A stretch of 64,000 bases of DNA from Streptomyces seoulensis (GTDB lineage: Bacteria > Actinomycetota > Actinomycetes > Streptomycetales > Streptomycetaceae), in assembly GCA_013364255.1 (NCBI GenBank), contig CP054936.1, positions 1,764,753 through 1,828,752 on the forward strand, read 5' to 3'. This document shows, one piece after another, positions 7,753-17,201 of the stretch. A model generated the notes under the pieces. It saw nothing but the letters and a program-made list of their open reading frames with translations. It was not told where the DNA came from and ran no database searches. Positions within the stretch are counted from its first letter, which is position 1. The number at the start of each line of letters is the position of its first letter. The position numbers and the translations under genes are program-made.

Positions 7753-9060
7753 TCAGTTTACGGTGAAGGAGTAGTCGTACATGGTCAGTTGGATGCCGGA
7801 ACGGGTCGTCGCGTAGACCTGGAGGTCGTAGGGGCCCTCCGACGCCGGGGCCCACTCGACGCTCGCGGCGTGGTGCGTGTCCGCGCTGACCGTGACCTCC
7901 GGATCCCCGTTGAAGGAGTACGTGTAGCTCACGACGCCCTTCACTCTGGGCGTGAACGTGAACGTGAACGTGAACGTGCCCGGGACGCCCGCGCCGCCGC
8001 CGGAACCGTTCTCGGGGTAGGCGGAGGAAGCGACGACGGGAGTCGTGTCGTAGAAGATGCCCCACGAGGCCGCGTCACTGATCCAGCCGTTCGCGCTCCT
8101 GCTGGTCACCTCGACGCGCTCGCCGGCGACGCCGTCGAGTGTGAGCTTCGTTCGGGCCGTGCCGTTCGCCGCCGCCGCGAGCTCGATGGTCCTGTCGTCG
8201 TCCACGCCGCCCACCGTCCGCACGGAGTAGCCGACGACCGGGCTCTTCGACTGGAGCGCGGCGTCGGGCCGGAACGTGAACGTCGTCGGCCTGCCGAACT
8301 CGGGTGCGGGGACGGCCGGGGTGACGGTGGGCGCCGTGCTGCCGACGCGAAACGTGTAGCTGGTGGTCGCCGACGGATTGAAAGCCCGGTCGAGGCTGCT
8401 CACCCACAGGGTCATCGGGCCGGAGCCGGCCGGTGCATCAGGCTGAACGTGGCCGAACCGCCGGGCGCGTCGGCACGCACGAAGTGTCCCGGGTCCGCGT
8501 ACGGGTCCTCGGGCTGCGGGATGCCCCAGTCGCCGGTGCGCGCGATGACGACGACCGGCAGGGGCTGCGTCCATGAGTACTCGAACCCGGTGACACCGGA
8601 GATGCCGTTGGCGTCCAGCGTGAACGTGACCGGCTCACCGCCCTGATTCACCTGGTCCGGCGGGTAGTTCGACGAGGAGACGGTGGGCGCGCTCGCCGGG
8701 AGGGTGTCGTCGACGGTGACGTAACAGGGGGCGGACCAGTCCGAGGCCCCGTCGCCGGCCACCGTCTGCGCCTGCCACGCGTAGGTCTGCCCGTCGGTGA
8801 GTGTCTCGGCGGGCAGGCGGCCGGCGGCCTCGGATCCGGCGACGGCGTGGTCACGGGTGACCGTCGTGACCTGCGACGGGTCGGTCACGGGCCAGGCCTG
8901 ATACCGGACGGCGAGCGGGGACCCGCCGGCGGTGCCGACGGTTCCGGGGATGCCTTCGACGACAACGCCGTTGCCGGCCCAGAGATACGTGGGGCGGCCC
9001 GCGTCGGTCGAGCACCTGCGGATGCCCGCGCAAGGCGCTCGGATACGTACTGGCGTGCGG
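7753..9060 (-). pseudogene. Broken secreted Ig-like/FG-GAP-type surface protein
   Basis: Two overlapping minus-strand frames together encode one protein. The upstream part (to about 8412) contains fibronectin/Ig-like text such as LTDGQTYAWQAQTVAG and WSAPCYVTVDDTLPASAPTV. The downstream part (from about 8440 to 7753) continues the same kind of domain with TSYTFRVGSTAPTVTPAVP and ends in YDLQVYATTRSG. They must be joined by a single frameshift near 8415-8440, where GSATFSLM in one frame is followed by APAGSGPMTLWVSSLD in the next. The 5' end is also missing: before about 9060 the frame becomes low-complexity and has no signal peptide. The family resembles Streptomyces extracellular LamG/FG-GAP-associated proteins. 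Confidence 0.7.
7951..7978. repeat. Hexanucleotide tandem repeat inside a coding sequence
   Basis: CGTGAA is repeated about 4.7 times without interruption, encoding alternating Phe-Thr (FTFTFTF) on the minus strand within the broken Ig-like gene. Such repeats are prone to slipped-strand length change in whole six-base steps. Confidence 0.9.
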
Positions 9061-9541
9061 GCAGCGACAGGATCGTACGGGCACGTCTTGGACAGCACAT
9101 GACAAGTTAAGAAGGCATGATCGAACGGCGTGAGCTTCGTCGACCGGGCAGCGCGCCGCAGCTGTCGTTGCCGCACACGACGGGGCGTGCCCGCAGATCG
9201 AGTCGTACCTGCCCGAGCGCTTCGGCACTCGACGGCCGGACCGGCGCCGGGAGCGGCGATGGGGTCAACGAAGCTCCCCTGCTGTCGCACCCCTGGCCGA
9301 GTGGCACACGGGAGAGCCTCGGGGGTGGGGGCGCCCCTCCCGCTGACGCGGGGATACGCCTCGGCCCTGGTGGACCCCGCTCGGTCGGCTCGTCGCGGAC
9401 CTTCAAGTCTGGCGCACCTTGGAGGAACGCGGTCACCTTTTCGGGGATCCCGCTGTGCGGAACCCTGGATTACGGAATCGTCTGTGCCCGTGCGTTCGAT
9501 CAGCCGGGCGAGGATGCCGCGAAGAGCAGAGGGGCGAGGCG
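9061..9541. other. Intergenic stretch with no supported gene
   Basis: Frames here are short, arginine/proline-rich and without a ribosome binding site. The stretch includes the lost 5' end of the broken surface protein on the minus strand and the leader of the next plus-strand gene. Confidence 0.4.
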
Positions 9542-10159
9542 ATGGGTGAAGGCGAGAGGGAGACGTGGACGACGGAGGAGTTCGGGCCGTCGCACGCGGG
9601 TGCCGTCGGGGTGCTGCTGGCCGACGGCACCGTCCCGGACCCCGTGCTCTTCCTCAGCTCTTCCGGAGCGGAGTGCAGGCGGGTCTCGCAGTGGAGCGTC
9701 TACGACGGCCGCTCCTGTGGCGGCCCTCGGGCGGCGGCGCTGCGCGCGGTGTGCTCGTGCGGCTGGACGGGAACCGGCCGCGCCCTCGACTGGAACCAGA
9801 GCAGCGACGGCGACGGCGAGGACCCGGGCGAGGCCGCCGAAGCCGTCGCCGACGCCTGCGGCCGAGACTGGGACGCGCACACCGTTGAGGTCGCGCGGTC
9901 GGCGCTGCCGCTCCCGCAGACGGTCACCGCTCTGCTGGAGCAACTGGAACGGGAGATCGAGAAGCTGGCGAAGCACTCACCACTGGCCGCGGTACGCGCG
10001 GCCCGCCACCTGGAGATCCTCGCCGCGCGCAGCGCCTACTGGCCGGCGCGCGACATCGCACGGGACACGCCGCCCGAGGAGGCCGCCGCCGCACTCGGGC
10101 TGAGCCCGCACGACGCGCGAGGCCACTTGGCGCGCTTCGGTGACTTCAGCCGCTTCTGA
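9542..10159 (+). CDS. Conserved-looking hypothetical protein, Streptomyces type
   Basis: This 205-aa soluble protein is acidic at the N-terminus, with a pair of cysteines in AVCSCGWTGTGRALDWN (about residues 72-88) that could be part of a small metal or disulfide site. A helical C-terminal half follows (LLEQLEREIEKLAKHSPLAA, then AAAALGLSPHDARGHLARFG), and this last segment looks like a helix-turn-helix-like tail. ATG 9542 is preceded by GGGGCGAGG; the frame is open further upstream without a better start. I do not recognise a function. A pentanucleotide repeat begins 40 bp after the stop. Confidence 0.7.
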   Translation: MGEGERETWTTEEFGPSHAGAVGVLLADGTVPDPVLFLSSSGAECRRVSQWSVYDGRSCGGPRAAALRAVCSCGWTGTGRALDWNQSSDGDGEDPGEAAEAVADACGRDWDAHTVEVARSALPLPQTVTALLEQLEREIEKLAKHSPLAAVRAARHLEILAARSAYWPARDIARDTPPEEAAAALGLSPHDARGHLARFGDFSRF

Positions 10160-10198
10160 GCACGCCCCGCCATCGGTCGACGGCACGTTCTGCGGTCC

Positions 10199-10289
10199 CC
10201 GCACCGCACCGCACCGGACCGCACCGGACCGGACCGGACTGGACCGGACCGCACCGGACCGGACCGGACGGGACGGGACGGGACGGGCA
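10199..10289. repeat. Pentanucleotide tandem repeat (CCGCA/CCGGA type)
   Basis: About 17-18 imperfect copies of a 5-bp unit run through this stretch, drifting from CCGCA through CCGGA to CGGGA. It lies in the intergenic space between the hypothetical gene and the STAND-like gene and does not encode a recognisable protein. The homopolymer-like GC composition could form stable structures or be length-variable. Confidence 0.9.
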
Positions 10290-10512
10290 GGCGGAGACGG
10301 ACTTCGCGTCGGCCGGCGGCCAGGCGACGGCGCGGGAGCCGAGCGCTGTCTGGTTCAGTTCTGGGCCCGCTGGATCCGACCTGCGACGCCCGCGGCCGCG
10401 CAAGGAACCAGGACGCGGCACGACTTCCTCATGGCCGGATGTTTCCGTGACCCCCGGGCACGGCGATACAGTCCGGCGAGGGACGGACGGGTGACCAGGG
10501 GGAGGAGCCGGC

Positions 10513-12651
10513 ATGCTGGAGGTCGTGGCGCTCAGCGCACTCACCACGTTCTTGCTGAGCGTGGGGAACGGGGCCGCTGGAGAGGTCGGCAAGAACCTGA
10601 CCCTGTCGGCGGGCGCTCTGGTGAGGCGGACCCTGGGACGCGAGATCCCGCTGCCCGCCGGCGAGGAGGAGAGGTCCGAACTGGCCGGCCGCCTGCACAC
10701 GGCGATGAGCCGCGATCCGCGACGAGCCGGTGAGTGGGCCCACCTCGTGGACAGCGCCCGGGTCCGGACCGAGACGCCGTCGCGCGGTGGCATGCCCCCG
10801 GCCCCCTGGGCGTTCACGAACCGGCAGAAGGTGCTCAGGCAACTGATGCGGGAAGCGGGGCGGCCCTGGGAGGGCAGGCCCCGGGTCGCGCTCCTGTCAG
10901 GTCCTCCGGGAAGCGGCACCACCGCGGTGGCCCTGCGCCTCGGCCCGGAGAGCCGCGACCGCTTCCCCGACGGGCAGTTCTACGTCGATCTGCGCGACGC
11001 CCGCGACGACGAGAGCGGACCGGACGCGGCGGCCGTCCTCCTGCGACTGCTGCGCGAGACGGGGGTGGAGCCCGACCGGATCCCGGCCACCGAAGCCGGC
11101 CGGGTGCGGCTCTACCGGCAGATCACCGAGGGCAGCAAGATGCTCGTGGTGATCGACCACACGACCTCGCTGGCCCAGGTCCGCGGCCTCGTACCGGCGA
11201 CACCGGACGTCTTCCTTGTGGTCGTCGTCTCCGGACCGCCCCTGCTGCTGGAGGCGGAACGTGTCCCGGTTCCGCCGCTGACCGACCGGTACGCGAAGCA
11301 ACTGGTGCGGAAGGTGGCGGGTCAGGCCAACGCCGCGCGGGTGAACGCGCAGTTGCCCGCACTGCTGGAGCGCTGCCAGGGCAACGCGTTCGTGCTGCAC
11401 GCCGAGGCGAGGCTGCTGGCCCGCGGCGGGAGCGGTCCCGCACCGCGGGCCGAGGCATGGCGGCACCACCCGGTACGCGCCGCGGCGCGGCTCGCCGCGG
11501 TCCAGCTCGCTCCCGAAGCGGCCCGTCTGTGCCGGCTGACCGCGCTCGGCGGCTGGCCGTCCGTCAGCGCGGTGATCGCGGCCGCCGCCGCCGGCCTCGA
11601 CGACGAGCAGGCGGCCGGCCGGATGCTCGACGAGGCCGTGGACGTCGGACTCCTGGAGCCTCTTCCCGACCGGCGCTACCGCTTCCGGCCCGAGATCAGG
11701 CGCCAGCTCGCGGACACCGCCGCGGCGGAGTACGGAGCCCGGGAGTGCTCGGCGGCCGTGGGCCGGGTGCTCGACGCCCTCGTGGAGCGGGTGCTGCCCG
11801 CGTCGCGCGCGGCCCTGCCGGAGAGCTGGCGGACCGAGCTGCCGGCGGACTTCCACGGCGGGAGCGGAGCCGACCAGGACGGCATCGTGGTCCTGGCGGC
11901 CGAACTGCCCAACGTGGTCCGGGCGGTGACTCTGGCCGAGGAGTGCGGGCGGATCGCTGTGGCCCTGTGGCTGGCCCGCGCGCTGTGGCCGCTGCAACTG
12001 AAGGCCGGCTACTGGGACGAGGTGCTTCCCGCGCTCCGGGACGCGGCACGCTGCGCCGAGGAGAACCGCGCGGACGAGCGCATGGCGGGTGCGCTGCACT
12101 TCCAACTGGCGCACTGTCTGGGGGAGATGCGCCGGGAGGAGCAGGCGAACCGCGCGGCACGGTCGGCCGTCACCTACGAAAGGGCGGCTGGACATCCGCG
12201 CGGCGAGGCGTCGGCCGTGGAACTGCTGGGTCTGCTGAGCCTGAACCGATGGGAGTACGAGGAGGCGTACGACAGGTTCGCCGAGGCCGAGACCATCTAC
12301 CGCAGGCTGACGGCCGACCAGGAGGGCGCGGCGGACCTTCCGCGGGCCCTCGCCCTGATCGAACGCCACAAGGGCCGGGCCCTGCGCGGCCAGGGCCGGC
12401 TGGAGGAGTCCCGCCAGGCGCTGGAACACGCTGTGGACTTCTTCGCCGGGCGGACCGGAGCGCCCCCCGAGGCGTACAACCATGCCCGCGCCCTCACCGA
12501 CCTCGCGGAGACCCTGCACGACGACGGCGACGACACGACGGCGCTGGTGAGGATCGGCGAGGCGGAAGCCCTGCTTCCGCCGACCGCGACGCCGCATCTC
12601 GCCTATCTGGCCCGGTTGCGGGAGCGCTGCGAGGGAGGCGCGGCCCGGTAG
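10513..12651 (+). CDS. STAND-like NTPase with degenerate P-loop and TPR domain
   Basis: This 712-aa multidomain protein has an N-terminal segment (residues 1-80) with one hydrophobic helix (VVALSALTTFLLSVGNGAAG) that may act as a membrane anchor or effector-adaptor domain. An NB-ARC-like nucleotide domain follows, then a helical winged region and C-terminal tetratricopeptide-type helices (from about residue 480, for example MAGALHFQLAHCLGEMRREE). The P-loop reads GPPGSGTT at residues 130-137, so the invariant lysine of GxxxxGK[ST] is replaced by threonine. The Walker B strand is MLVVIDH, with His where a second acidic residue is expected. Both changes suggest an inactive or nucleotide-sensing-only STAND module. 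It overlaps the convergent downstream gene by 49 bp. Ligand and partners are unknown. Confidence 0.75.
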   Translation: MLEVVALSALTTFLLSVGNGAAGEVGKNLTLSAGALVRRTLGREIPLPAGEEERSELAGRLHTAMSRDPRRAGEWAHLVDSARVRTETPSRGGMPPAPWAFTNRQKVLRQLMREAGRPWEGRPRVALLSGPPGSGTTAVALRLGPESRDRFPDGQFYVDLRDARDDESGPDAAAVLLRLLRETGVEPDRIPATEAGRVRLYRQITEGSKMLVVIDHTTSLAQVRGLVPATPDVFLVVVVSGPPLLLEAERVPVPPLTDRYAKQLVRKVAGQANAARVNAQLPALLERCQGNAFVLHAEARLLARGGSGPAPRAEAWRHHPVRAAARLAAVQLAPEAARLCRLTALGGWPSVSAVIAAAAAGLDDEQAAGRMLDEAVDVGLLEPLPDRRYRFRPEIRRQLADTAAAEYGARECSAAVGRVLDALVERVLPASRAALPESWRTELPADFHGGSGADQDGIVVLAAELPNVVRAVTLAEECGRIAVALWLARALWPLQLKAGYWDEVLPALRDAARCAEENRADERMAGALHFQLAHCLGEMRREEQANRAARSAVTYERAAGHPRGEASAVELLGLLSLNRWEYEEAYDRFAEAETIYRRLTADQEGAADLPRALALIERHKGRALRGQGRLEESRQALEHAVDFFAGRTGAPPEAYNHARALTDLAETLHDDGDDTTALVRIGEAEALLPPTATPHLAYLARLRERCEGGAAR

Positions 12652-14354
12652 TCCGGCCGGTCCGCCTCCACCCGGAACGGGTGCACACCTCCGGCCGTGT
12701 GCACTCGAAGCACCACTCCACCCGCGGGTACGGTCCCGCCGTGTGCCAGCCAGGTGTACAGGGCCGAGGCGGCCGCGGCGGGATCGGCGTCCGCGTCGTC
12801 CGAGGCGGACACCCGCAGGACTCCGTGCCGTCTCACCCGTACGGTGCAGCTGTCGGGCCCGGTCACGTACACCGCGGCCGAGCAGTGCGGATGACGGCGC
12901 AGTACCTCGGCGGTCCACAGACCGGGGCCGCCCAGGCGCGGATCGTCCGGCCGGCCCTCGCGTGTGATGACGTCCGCCAGGTCCAGGTCCCCGGGGCGGC
13001 GGGTGTCCTCGTGCACGGCGAGGTGCGCGTCGCCGTCAGCGCCGTACGGGTGTTCCGTGGAGCGCTCGATCACGATGTCGACGCCGTCCACGTGTGCGCG
13101 TACGTGCAACGGGGCCGTCACCTTCCGCGGACCGTACGGGGGGAGCGCCAAAGGCTCCAGGGACGCGGGCGCGGCCGGCTCGGGAAGGGAGAGCAGGGCG
13201 TAGAAATGTCGGCGCAGCAGCTCGGCCGACCGGGCCGGTTCCGAGGTGACGAACCTGGCGGCGGCCGGGTCGGGCCGGTGACGGGCGACTGTCCGCTCGA
13301 TCTGCGGCCGCAGTGCGACGAGCGGATCGAGCCGGGGAGCGTGCCGGACGAAGTCCGCGAGCGGGGCCTGCGGGTCGAGCACGCCCGCCCCGTCGGCCGC
13401 CAGCAGCACAGGTGTGCCCAGGGCGGCGGCATAGTAGGAGACGGCGCCGAAATCCCCCAGGACCAGGTCTGCGGCCAGGAGGGCCTGCCGCCAGGCGCGG
13501 ACGGGGTCGATCAGGGCCAGACCGGCGCGGCGGGCCCGGTCCAGCCACACCCGGATCTGGCCGGGGCCGTGCCCGTACCAGATGTTCGGGTGGAGGACGG
13601 CGGCCAGGCGGTAGTCGTCGGCCGGCAACTCGGCCGCGAGGCGGGGCAGCAGACCGGGCAGCATGTCCTGCTCGCCGCCACTGCCGAAGAGCCCTTCCGG
13701 GTTCCAGGTGGAGTTCAGCACGACGAGCCGCTGCCCGCGACGCACCCCCAACGCCCGCCGGAACCTCTCACGGTAGGGAACCGCCGCGAGCATACGGTCG
13801 AAGCAGGGATCACCGGCGAGGACGGCTGCGGGCACCGCGGGGGCGCACACCCGCGCCAACCGCTCCAACTGCTCCGGATGGGAGAGGACGAGCCCGTCCA
13901 CGAAGGGCTTCCCCTCGTCGAGAAGCCACTCGGGCGACAGCCCGAACGTCGGCTCCCGGCTCCCGGCTCCCGGCTTGCCCAGTTTCTTGGTGTACCCGGT
14001 ACCATGTGAGATGACCGACAAATGCCCCTTGATCCGCGCGAGTTCACCACCGAAACTCGCGGAGACCGCGAGGTCCAAGGGGGTCGAGAGAGCCTGCTCC
14101 CAGGGCAGCACGGGAAGCTCCAGTTCGGCGAACAGCTCCTGTATGCCGCCCTGGAAGGCGGAGGACCCCGTGGAGGTGACCAGGAGTTGGACGCGGAAGT
14201 CGTCGTGGAACAGCGGCACCAGATCCAGCAGGCGGCCGGCCGAGGTGACGTTGTGGACCACCAGCAGAACCCGGCGCTGCACGGTCCGGCTCGTCCACCG
14301 ACCTGATCCCTCGCCGACCGGTACCCGCACCGGCGGGGGGTGGGCTGCCCCCAC
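12603..14354 (-). CDS. CDP-glycerol glycerophosphotransferase-like GT-B protein
   Basis: This 583-aa protein has an N-terminal Rossmann-like half beginning VLLVVHNVTSAGRLLDLVPL. A second half contains the donor-site-like stretch DLVLGDFGAVSYYAAALGTPVLL (quoted in part: ADLVLGDFGAVSYYAAALG), which resembles the CDP-glycerol:poly(glycerophosphate) transferase and other GT-B families. The last ~150 residues are a separate beta-rich region. Streptomyces homologues are often labelled translation initiation factor 2, which the sequence does not support. The first methionine is at base 14354, but GTG at 14282 (VQRRVLLVVHN) is a likely true start. The role may be in wall or capsular polymer synthesis; this is inference. 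Confidence 0.6.
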   Translation of the reverse strand: MGAAHPPPVRVPVGEGSGRWTSRTVQRRVLLVVHNVTSAGRLLDLVPLFHDDFRVQLLVTSTGSSAFQGGIQELFAELELPVLPWEQALSTPLDLAVSASFGGELARIKGHLSVISHGTGYTKKLGKPGAGSREPTFGLSPEWLLDEGKPFVDGLVLSHPEQLERLARVCAPAVPAAVLAGDPCFDRMLAAVPYRERFRRALGVRRGQRLVVLNSTWNPEGLFGSGGEQDMLPGLLPRLAAELPADDYRLAAVLHPNIWYGHGPGQIRVWLDRARRAGLALIDPVRAWRQALLAADLVLGDFGAVSYYAAALGTPVLLAADGAGVLDPQAPLADFVRHAPRLDPLVALRPQIERTVARHRPDPAAARFVTSEPARSAELLRRHFYALLSLPEPAAPASLEPLALPPYGPRKVTAPLHVRAHVDGVDIVIERSTEHPYGADGDAHLAVHEDTRRPGDLDLADVITREGRPDDPRLGGPGLWTAEVLRRHPHCSAAVYVTGPDSCTVRVRRHGVLRVSASDDADADPAAAASALYTWLAHGGTVPAGGVVLRVHTAGGVHPFRVEADRPDYRAAPPSQRSRNRAR

Positions 14355-14440
14355 GCATGACCTCCCACGCGAACATGGCGAACACGACGTCCTCGCGCAG
14401 TCACCCTAGTCCACGGCCGGAAGGGGCAGCCGGCTTCGCA

Positions 14441-14457
14441 CCCCGGCCTCACCGGGG
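14441..14457 (-). terminator. Small hairpin after the Lrp-type gene
   Basis: CCCCGG (14441-14446) and CCGGGG (14452-14457) form a perfect 6-bp stem with a 5-nt loop, 25 nt past the stop of the minus-strand regulator gene. The stem is short but well placed. Confidence 0.45.
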
Positions 14458-14481
14458 CCTCGCCCGCGCCCGTGTCGGTCG

Positions 14482-15489
14482 CTAAGTCCGGGCCGCTGCC
14501 TTCTTGACGGTCCTGATCACCGGTGCCGTTTCGACGTGTGTGACGGCGGGGAGCGCGGCGACCCGGGTGGTCAGGTACCGGTACAACTCCCTTTGGTCCG
14601 CGCACACCACGCTCGCGCACAGGTTGGTCGGGCCGGTGGTGGCGGCGGCGAACGCGATCTCCGGGTGCCCGGCCAGCGCCTGCCCGGCCTCCGCGAGGTG
14701 GGCGGGGGCGACCGAGAGCCAGAGCAGGGTGCGGGTGTTCACACCGAACATCCGCCAGTCGACGTCGATGTCGAGATAGAGCAGGCCCTGTTCGCGCAGC
14801 TCGGTCATCCGGCGCCGGACCGTCGTCGGCGACCATCCGGTCGCGACGGCCAACTCCTCGAACCCGGCCCGGCCGTCGGTGGCCAGCACGGCGAGGAGCC
14901 TCCGGTCGCCGTCGTCGAGCCGCACCGGTCCCGGCCGGTACGGCATCGGAGGCGGGCGCAGCCGCTCGACCGCCTCCGCGTCCAGCGACCCGAGTTTTCC
15001 GACCAGGTTGTCCGGGCCGCCGTAGAAGGTGTGCAGCACGGAGTGCGCGGTCACGCCCTCCACCCGCGGGGTGCGGGGCAGTTTGGCCAGCAGCAGCGTC
15101 TCGCTGTCCGCGTCGCTCTCGGTACGGACCACGCAGGTGATCTCGGTGCCGCCGGAGCTGAGGTTCACCCAGGACGTGTCGGGGCGTCCGGCCAGCGCCT
15201 CGGCGACCGGGAGCGAGGCGGCCGGCGCGCAGCGCACCCGCAGGAACCACAGGGTGGCGCCCAGCGCGGTCGGGTCGACCCCGCCCAGGACCCGTACCGC
15301 CCCGGCCGACCGCAACCGGGCGTACCGGCGGGCGACGGTGCGATCCGACACGCCGAGAACCCCTGCGATGGCGCTGAACGGGGCCCGGCCGTCGATCTGC
15401 AGGGCGTGCACGAGCCGACGATCCAGCTCGTCGTAGTCGGATTCCACCGGGCCGAGGCTAGACGATGTCGGATGTCCACGCGATGGCAC
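14482..15489 (-). CDS. Lrp/AsnC family regulator with two fused units
   Basis: This 335-aa protein is about twice the usual Lrp/AsnC length and contains two copies of the family layout. The first HTH is near residues 20-60 (LDRRLVHALQIDGRAPFSAI, VSDRTVARRYARL) with a ligand-binding RAM-like region. The second HTH is near residues 190-230 (LLAVLATDGRAGFEELAVAT, WSPTTVRRRMTELR) with a second RAM domain. Such double Lrp proteins are common in Streptomyces. Starts at 15489 (ATG) or 15447 (GTG, before ESDYDELDRR) are both possible; the second places the HTH where expected. It is divergent from the broken FAD hydroxylase gene, which it may have controlled. Confidence 0.9.
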   Translation of the reverse strand: MPSRGHPTSSSLGPVESDYDELDRRLVHALQIDGRAPFSAIAGVLGVSDRTVARRYARLRSAGAVRVLGGVDPTALGATLWFLRVRCAPAASLPVAEALAGRPDTSWVNLSSGGTEITCVVRTESDADSETLLLAKLPRTPRVEGVTAHSVLHTFYGGPDNLVGKLGSLDAEAVERLRPPPMPYRPGPVRLDDGDRRLLAVLATDGRAGFEELAVATGWSPTTVRRRMTELREQGLLYLDIDVDWRMFGVNTRTLLWLSVAPAHLAEAGQALAGHPEIAFAAATTGPTNLCASVVCADQRELYRYLTTRVAALPAVTHVETAPVIRTVKKAAART

Positions 15490-15563
15490 CGTTTTGTGGA
15501 GCGGGCGTGCTCGGCCGACGGAGTGTGGTTCCTGTCCCGATCGACACGACCACAGGAGAATTC

Positions 15564-16968
15564 ATGGACACCGATGTGCTCATCGTCGGCGCCGGCCCGA
15601 CCGGAATGACGCTGGCCAACGAGCTGCTGCTCGCGGGGGTGTCGACCGTCCTGGTCGACCGGCTGCCGCAGCGCAGCGACCTGTCCAGGGCGGGCGGCGT
15701 GCAGTCCCGCACGCTGGAGGCGCTGGACCAACGGGGCCTGCTTGAGCCCCTGTTGGCCACCGGGGACCACCCCGCCACCACCGGCCACTTCGCCGGCATC
15801 TCCCTCCCGCTCCAGCCCGAGCGGCACCGTCTGCCGTGGCGGGCCGTGCCGCAGGTGGTGATCGAGGGCTTCTTCGAGCAGCACCTCGCCGAGCACGGCC
15901 TGCACGCCCGCAGGAACCACGAACTGGTCGGCCTCGCCCAGGACGACGACGGGGTCACCGCGACCTTCGCCGACGGCGCCGCCCTCCGCGGCCGCTACCT
16001 CGTCGCCGCCGATGGAGCCCACAGCACCGTACGGTCGCTGGTGCGGGCCGAGTTCCCCGGTCAGCCCGGCACGCTGACGATCGTCTCCGCCGATGTGCGA
16101 CTGGGCGGAGTCGATCCGCTGACGTCGCACACCTGGAACGAGGACGGGCACTGGGCGGCGCTGTTCCCGCTCGGCACCGATCCGCAGGGCAGGCCGCTGC
16201 GCCGACTGGTCCTCGGCGGGCCGGACCGGTCGGGTCCGCCGCGGCCTGAACGCCGTGTTCGGAACGCGGGTGCACCTGCTCGAACTGCGCTACGCCCGCC
16301 GTATCACCAACGCGTCGCGGCAGGCCGCCCAGTACCGGCACGGGCGGGTGTTCCTGGCGGGCGATGCCGCCCATGTCCACCTTCCGCTCGGTGCGCAGGG
16401 CATGAACACCGGGATGCAGGACGCGTTCAACCTCGGCTGGAAGCTCGGCGCGGCCGTGCACGGCTGGGCGCCGGAGGACCTGCTCGACACGTATCACGCG
16501 GAACGGCATCCGGCCGGTGCCGCCGTCCTGCGCAACGTACGGGCACAGAGCCTGCTGATGGACTGGGCCGGCACCCGCGACCCGGACGTACTGGCCGCCC
16601 GGGAGATCTTCACGGACATGGCCCGGATCCCGGACGTCCAGCACCATCTCGCCGATCTGATGTCCGGGATGGCCGTCCGTTACCCGATGCCGGGCGCCGA
16701 CACCCATCCGCTGGTGGGCCGCCCCGCACCGGACCTGGACCTCGGAACGGCCCGGACACACGAACTGCTGCGCTCCGGGCGCGGTGTCCTGCTGGATCCG
16801 GCCGACACGTTCGCCGAGGTCGCCGGCCCCTGGTCGGACCGGGTGGACCGGGTGGGTCAGGGCAGCGACACCGAACCGATGCTCGTCCGGCCGGACGGCT
16901 ACGTGTGCTGGGCGGGCGCGGATGATCCGGAGCCGGCGCTCGCCCGCTGGTTCGGCGAGCCCCGCTGA
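15564..16968 (+). pseudogene. Broken FAD-dependent aromatic hydroxylase
   Basis: This was a class A flavoprotein monooxygenase of the kind that hydroxylates aromatic polyketides or phenols. The start ATG 15564 follows AGGAGA. The first frame carries the FAD GxGxxG motif VLIVGAGPTGMTLANELL and the DG motif YLVAADGAHSTVRSLV. After about 16220 the reading frame shifts: the sequence resumes in another frame as [20 protein letters not shown] and continues through the second FAD motif [19 protein letters not shown] to a thioredoxin-like C-terminal domain ending at 16968. By comparison with the family, roughly a dozen residues are also missing at the junction, so a small deletion caused the shift. 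The product should be non-functional. Confidence 0.85.
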
Positions 16969-16987
16969 ACCGACGCTCAGGGAGGAC

Positions 16988-17150
16988 CCCCGCGTTCGCC
17001 ACAGCGGCCAGCACCCGGGTCGCGAACAGGACCACGAAACTCGTGGTGAGGGCACCCACGGCATGCGCTGCCGAGAACACGAGGACGAACACGAGGAGGC
17101 TGCCCCGCGCCGGCCAGTCGCGGGCGAGGTCACGGGCGACGCGGTGACCG
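16988..17150 (-). pseudogene. MFS transporter fragment
   Basis: About 45 minus-strand codons read like two transmembrane helices of a major facilitator drug-efflux protein, SLLVFVLVFSAAHAVGALTT followed by VVLFATRVLAAVANAG, then lose similarity. Neither start nor stop is present. It is a leftover of a larger transporter gene between the hydroxylase remnant and the VOC gene. Confidence 0.6.
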
Positions 17151-17201
17151 GGACGACCACCCGCGTCGCGACGACTTCGACGCGCGGTTCGAGGTTTGTG
17201 C

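Noticed and set aside
10199..10289. Possible CRISPR array
   Set aside because: The unit is 5 bp and contiguous with no spacers; it is a simple tandem repeat. No CRISPR array or cas gene was seen in the window.
10734..14009. A 1091-codon plus-strand open frame and long minus-strand frames over the same DNA
   Set aside because: They are antisense or off-frame shadows of the STAND-like and GT-B-like genes: arginine/proline/glycine-rich, no domains, wrong third-position GC. The same holds for 2834-4375 minus and 60052-61638 minus.
12603..14354. Translation initiation factor IF-2
   Set aside because: Homologues sometimes carry that label, but there is no G domain or P-loop; the sequence looks like a GT-B/CDP-glycerol transferase.
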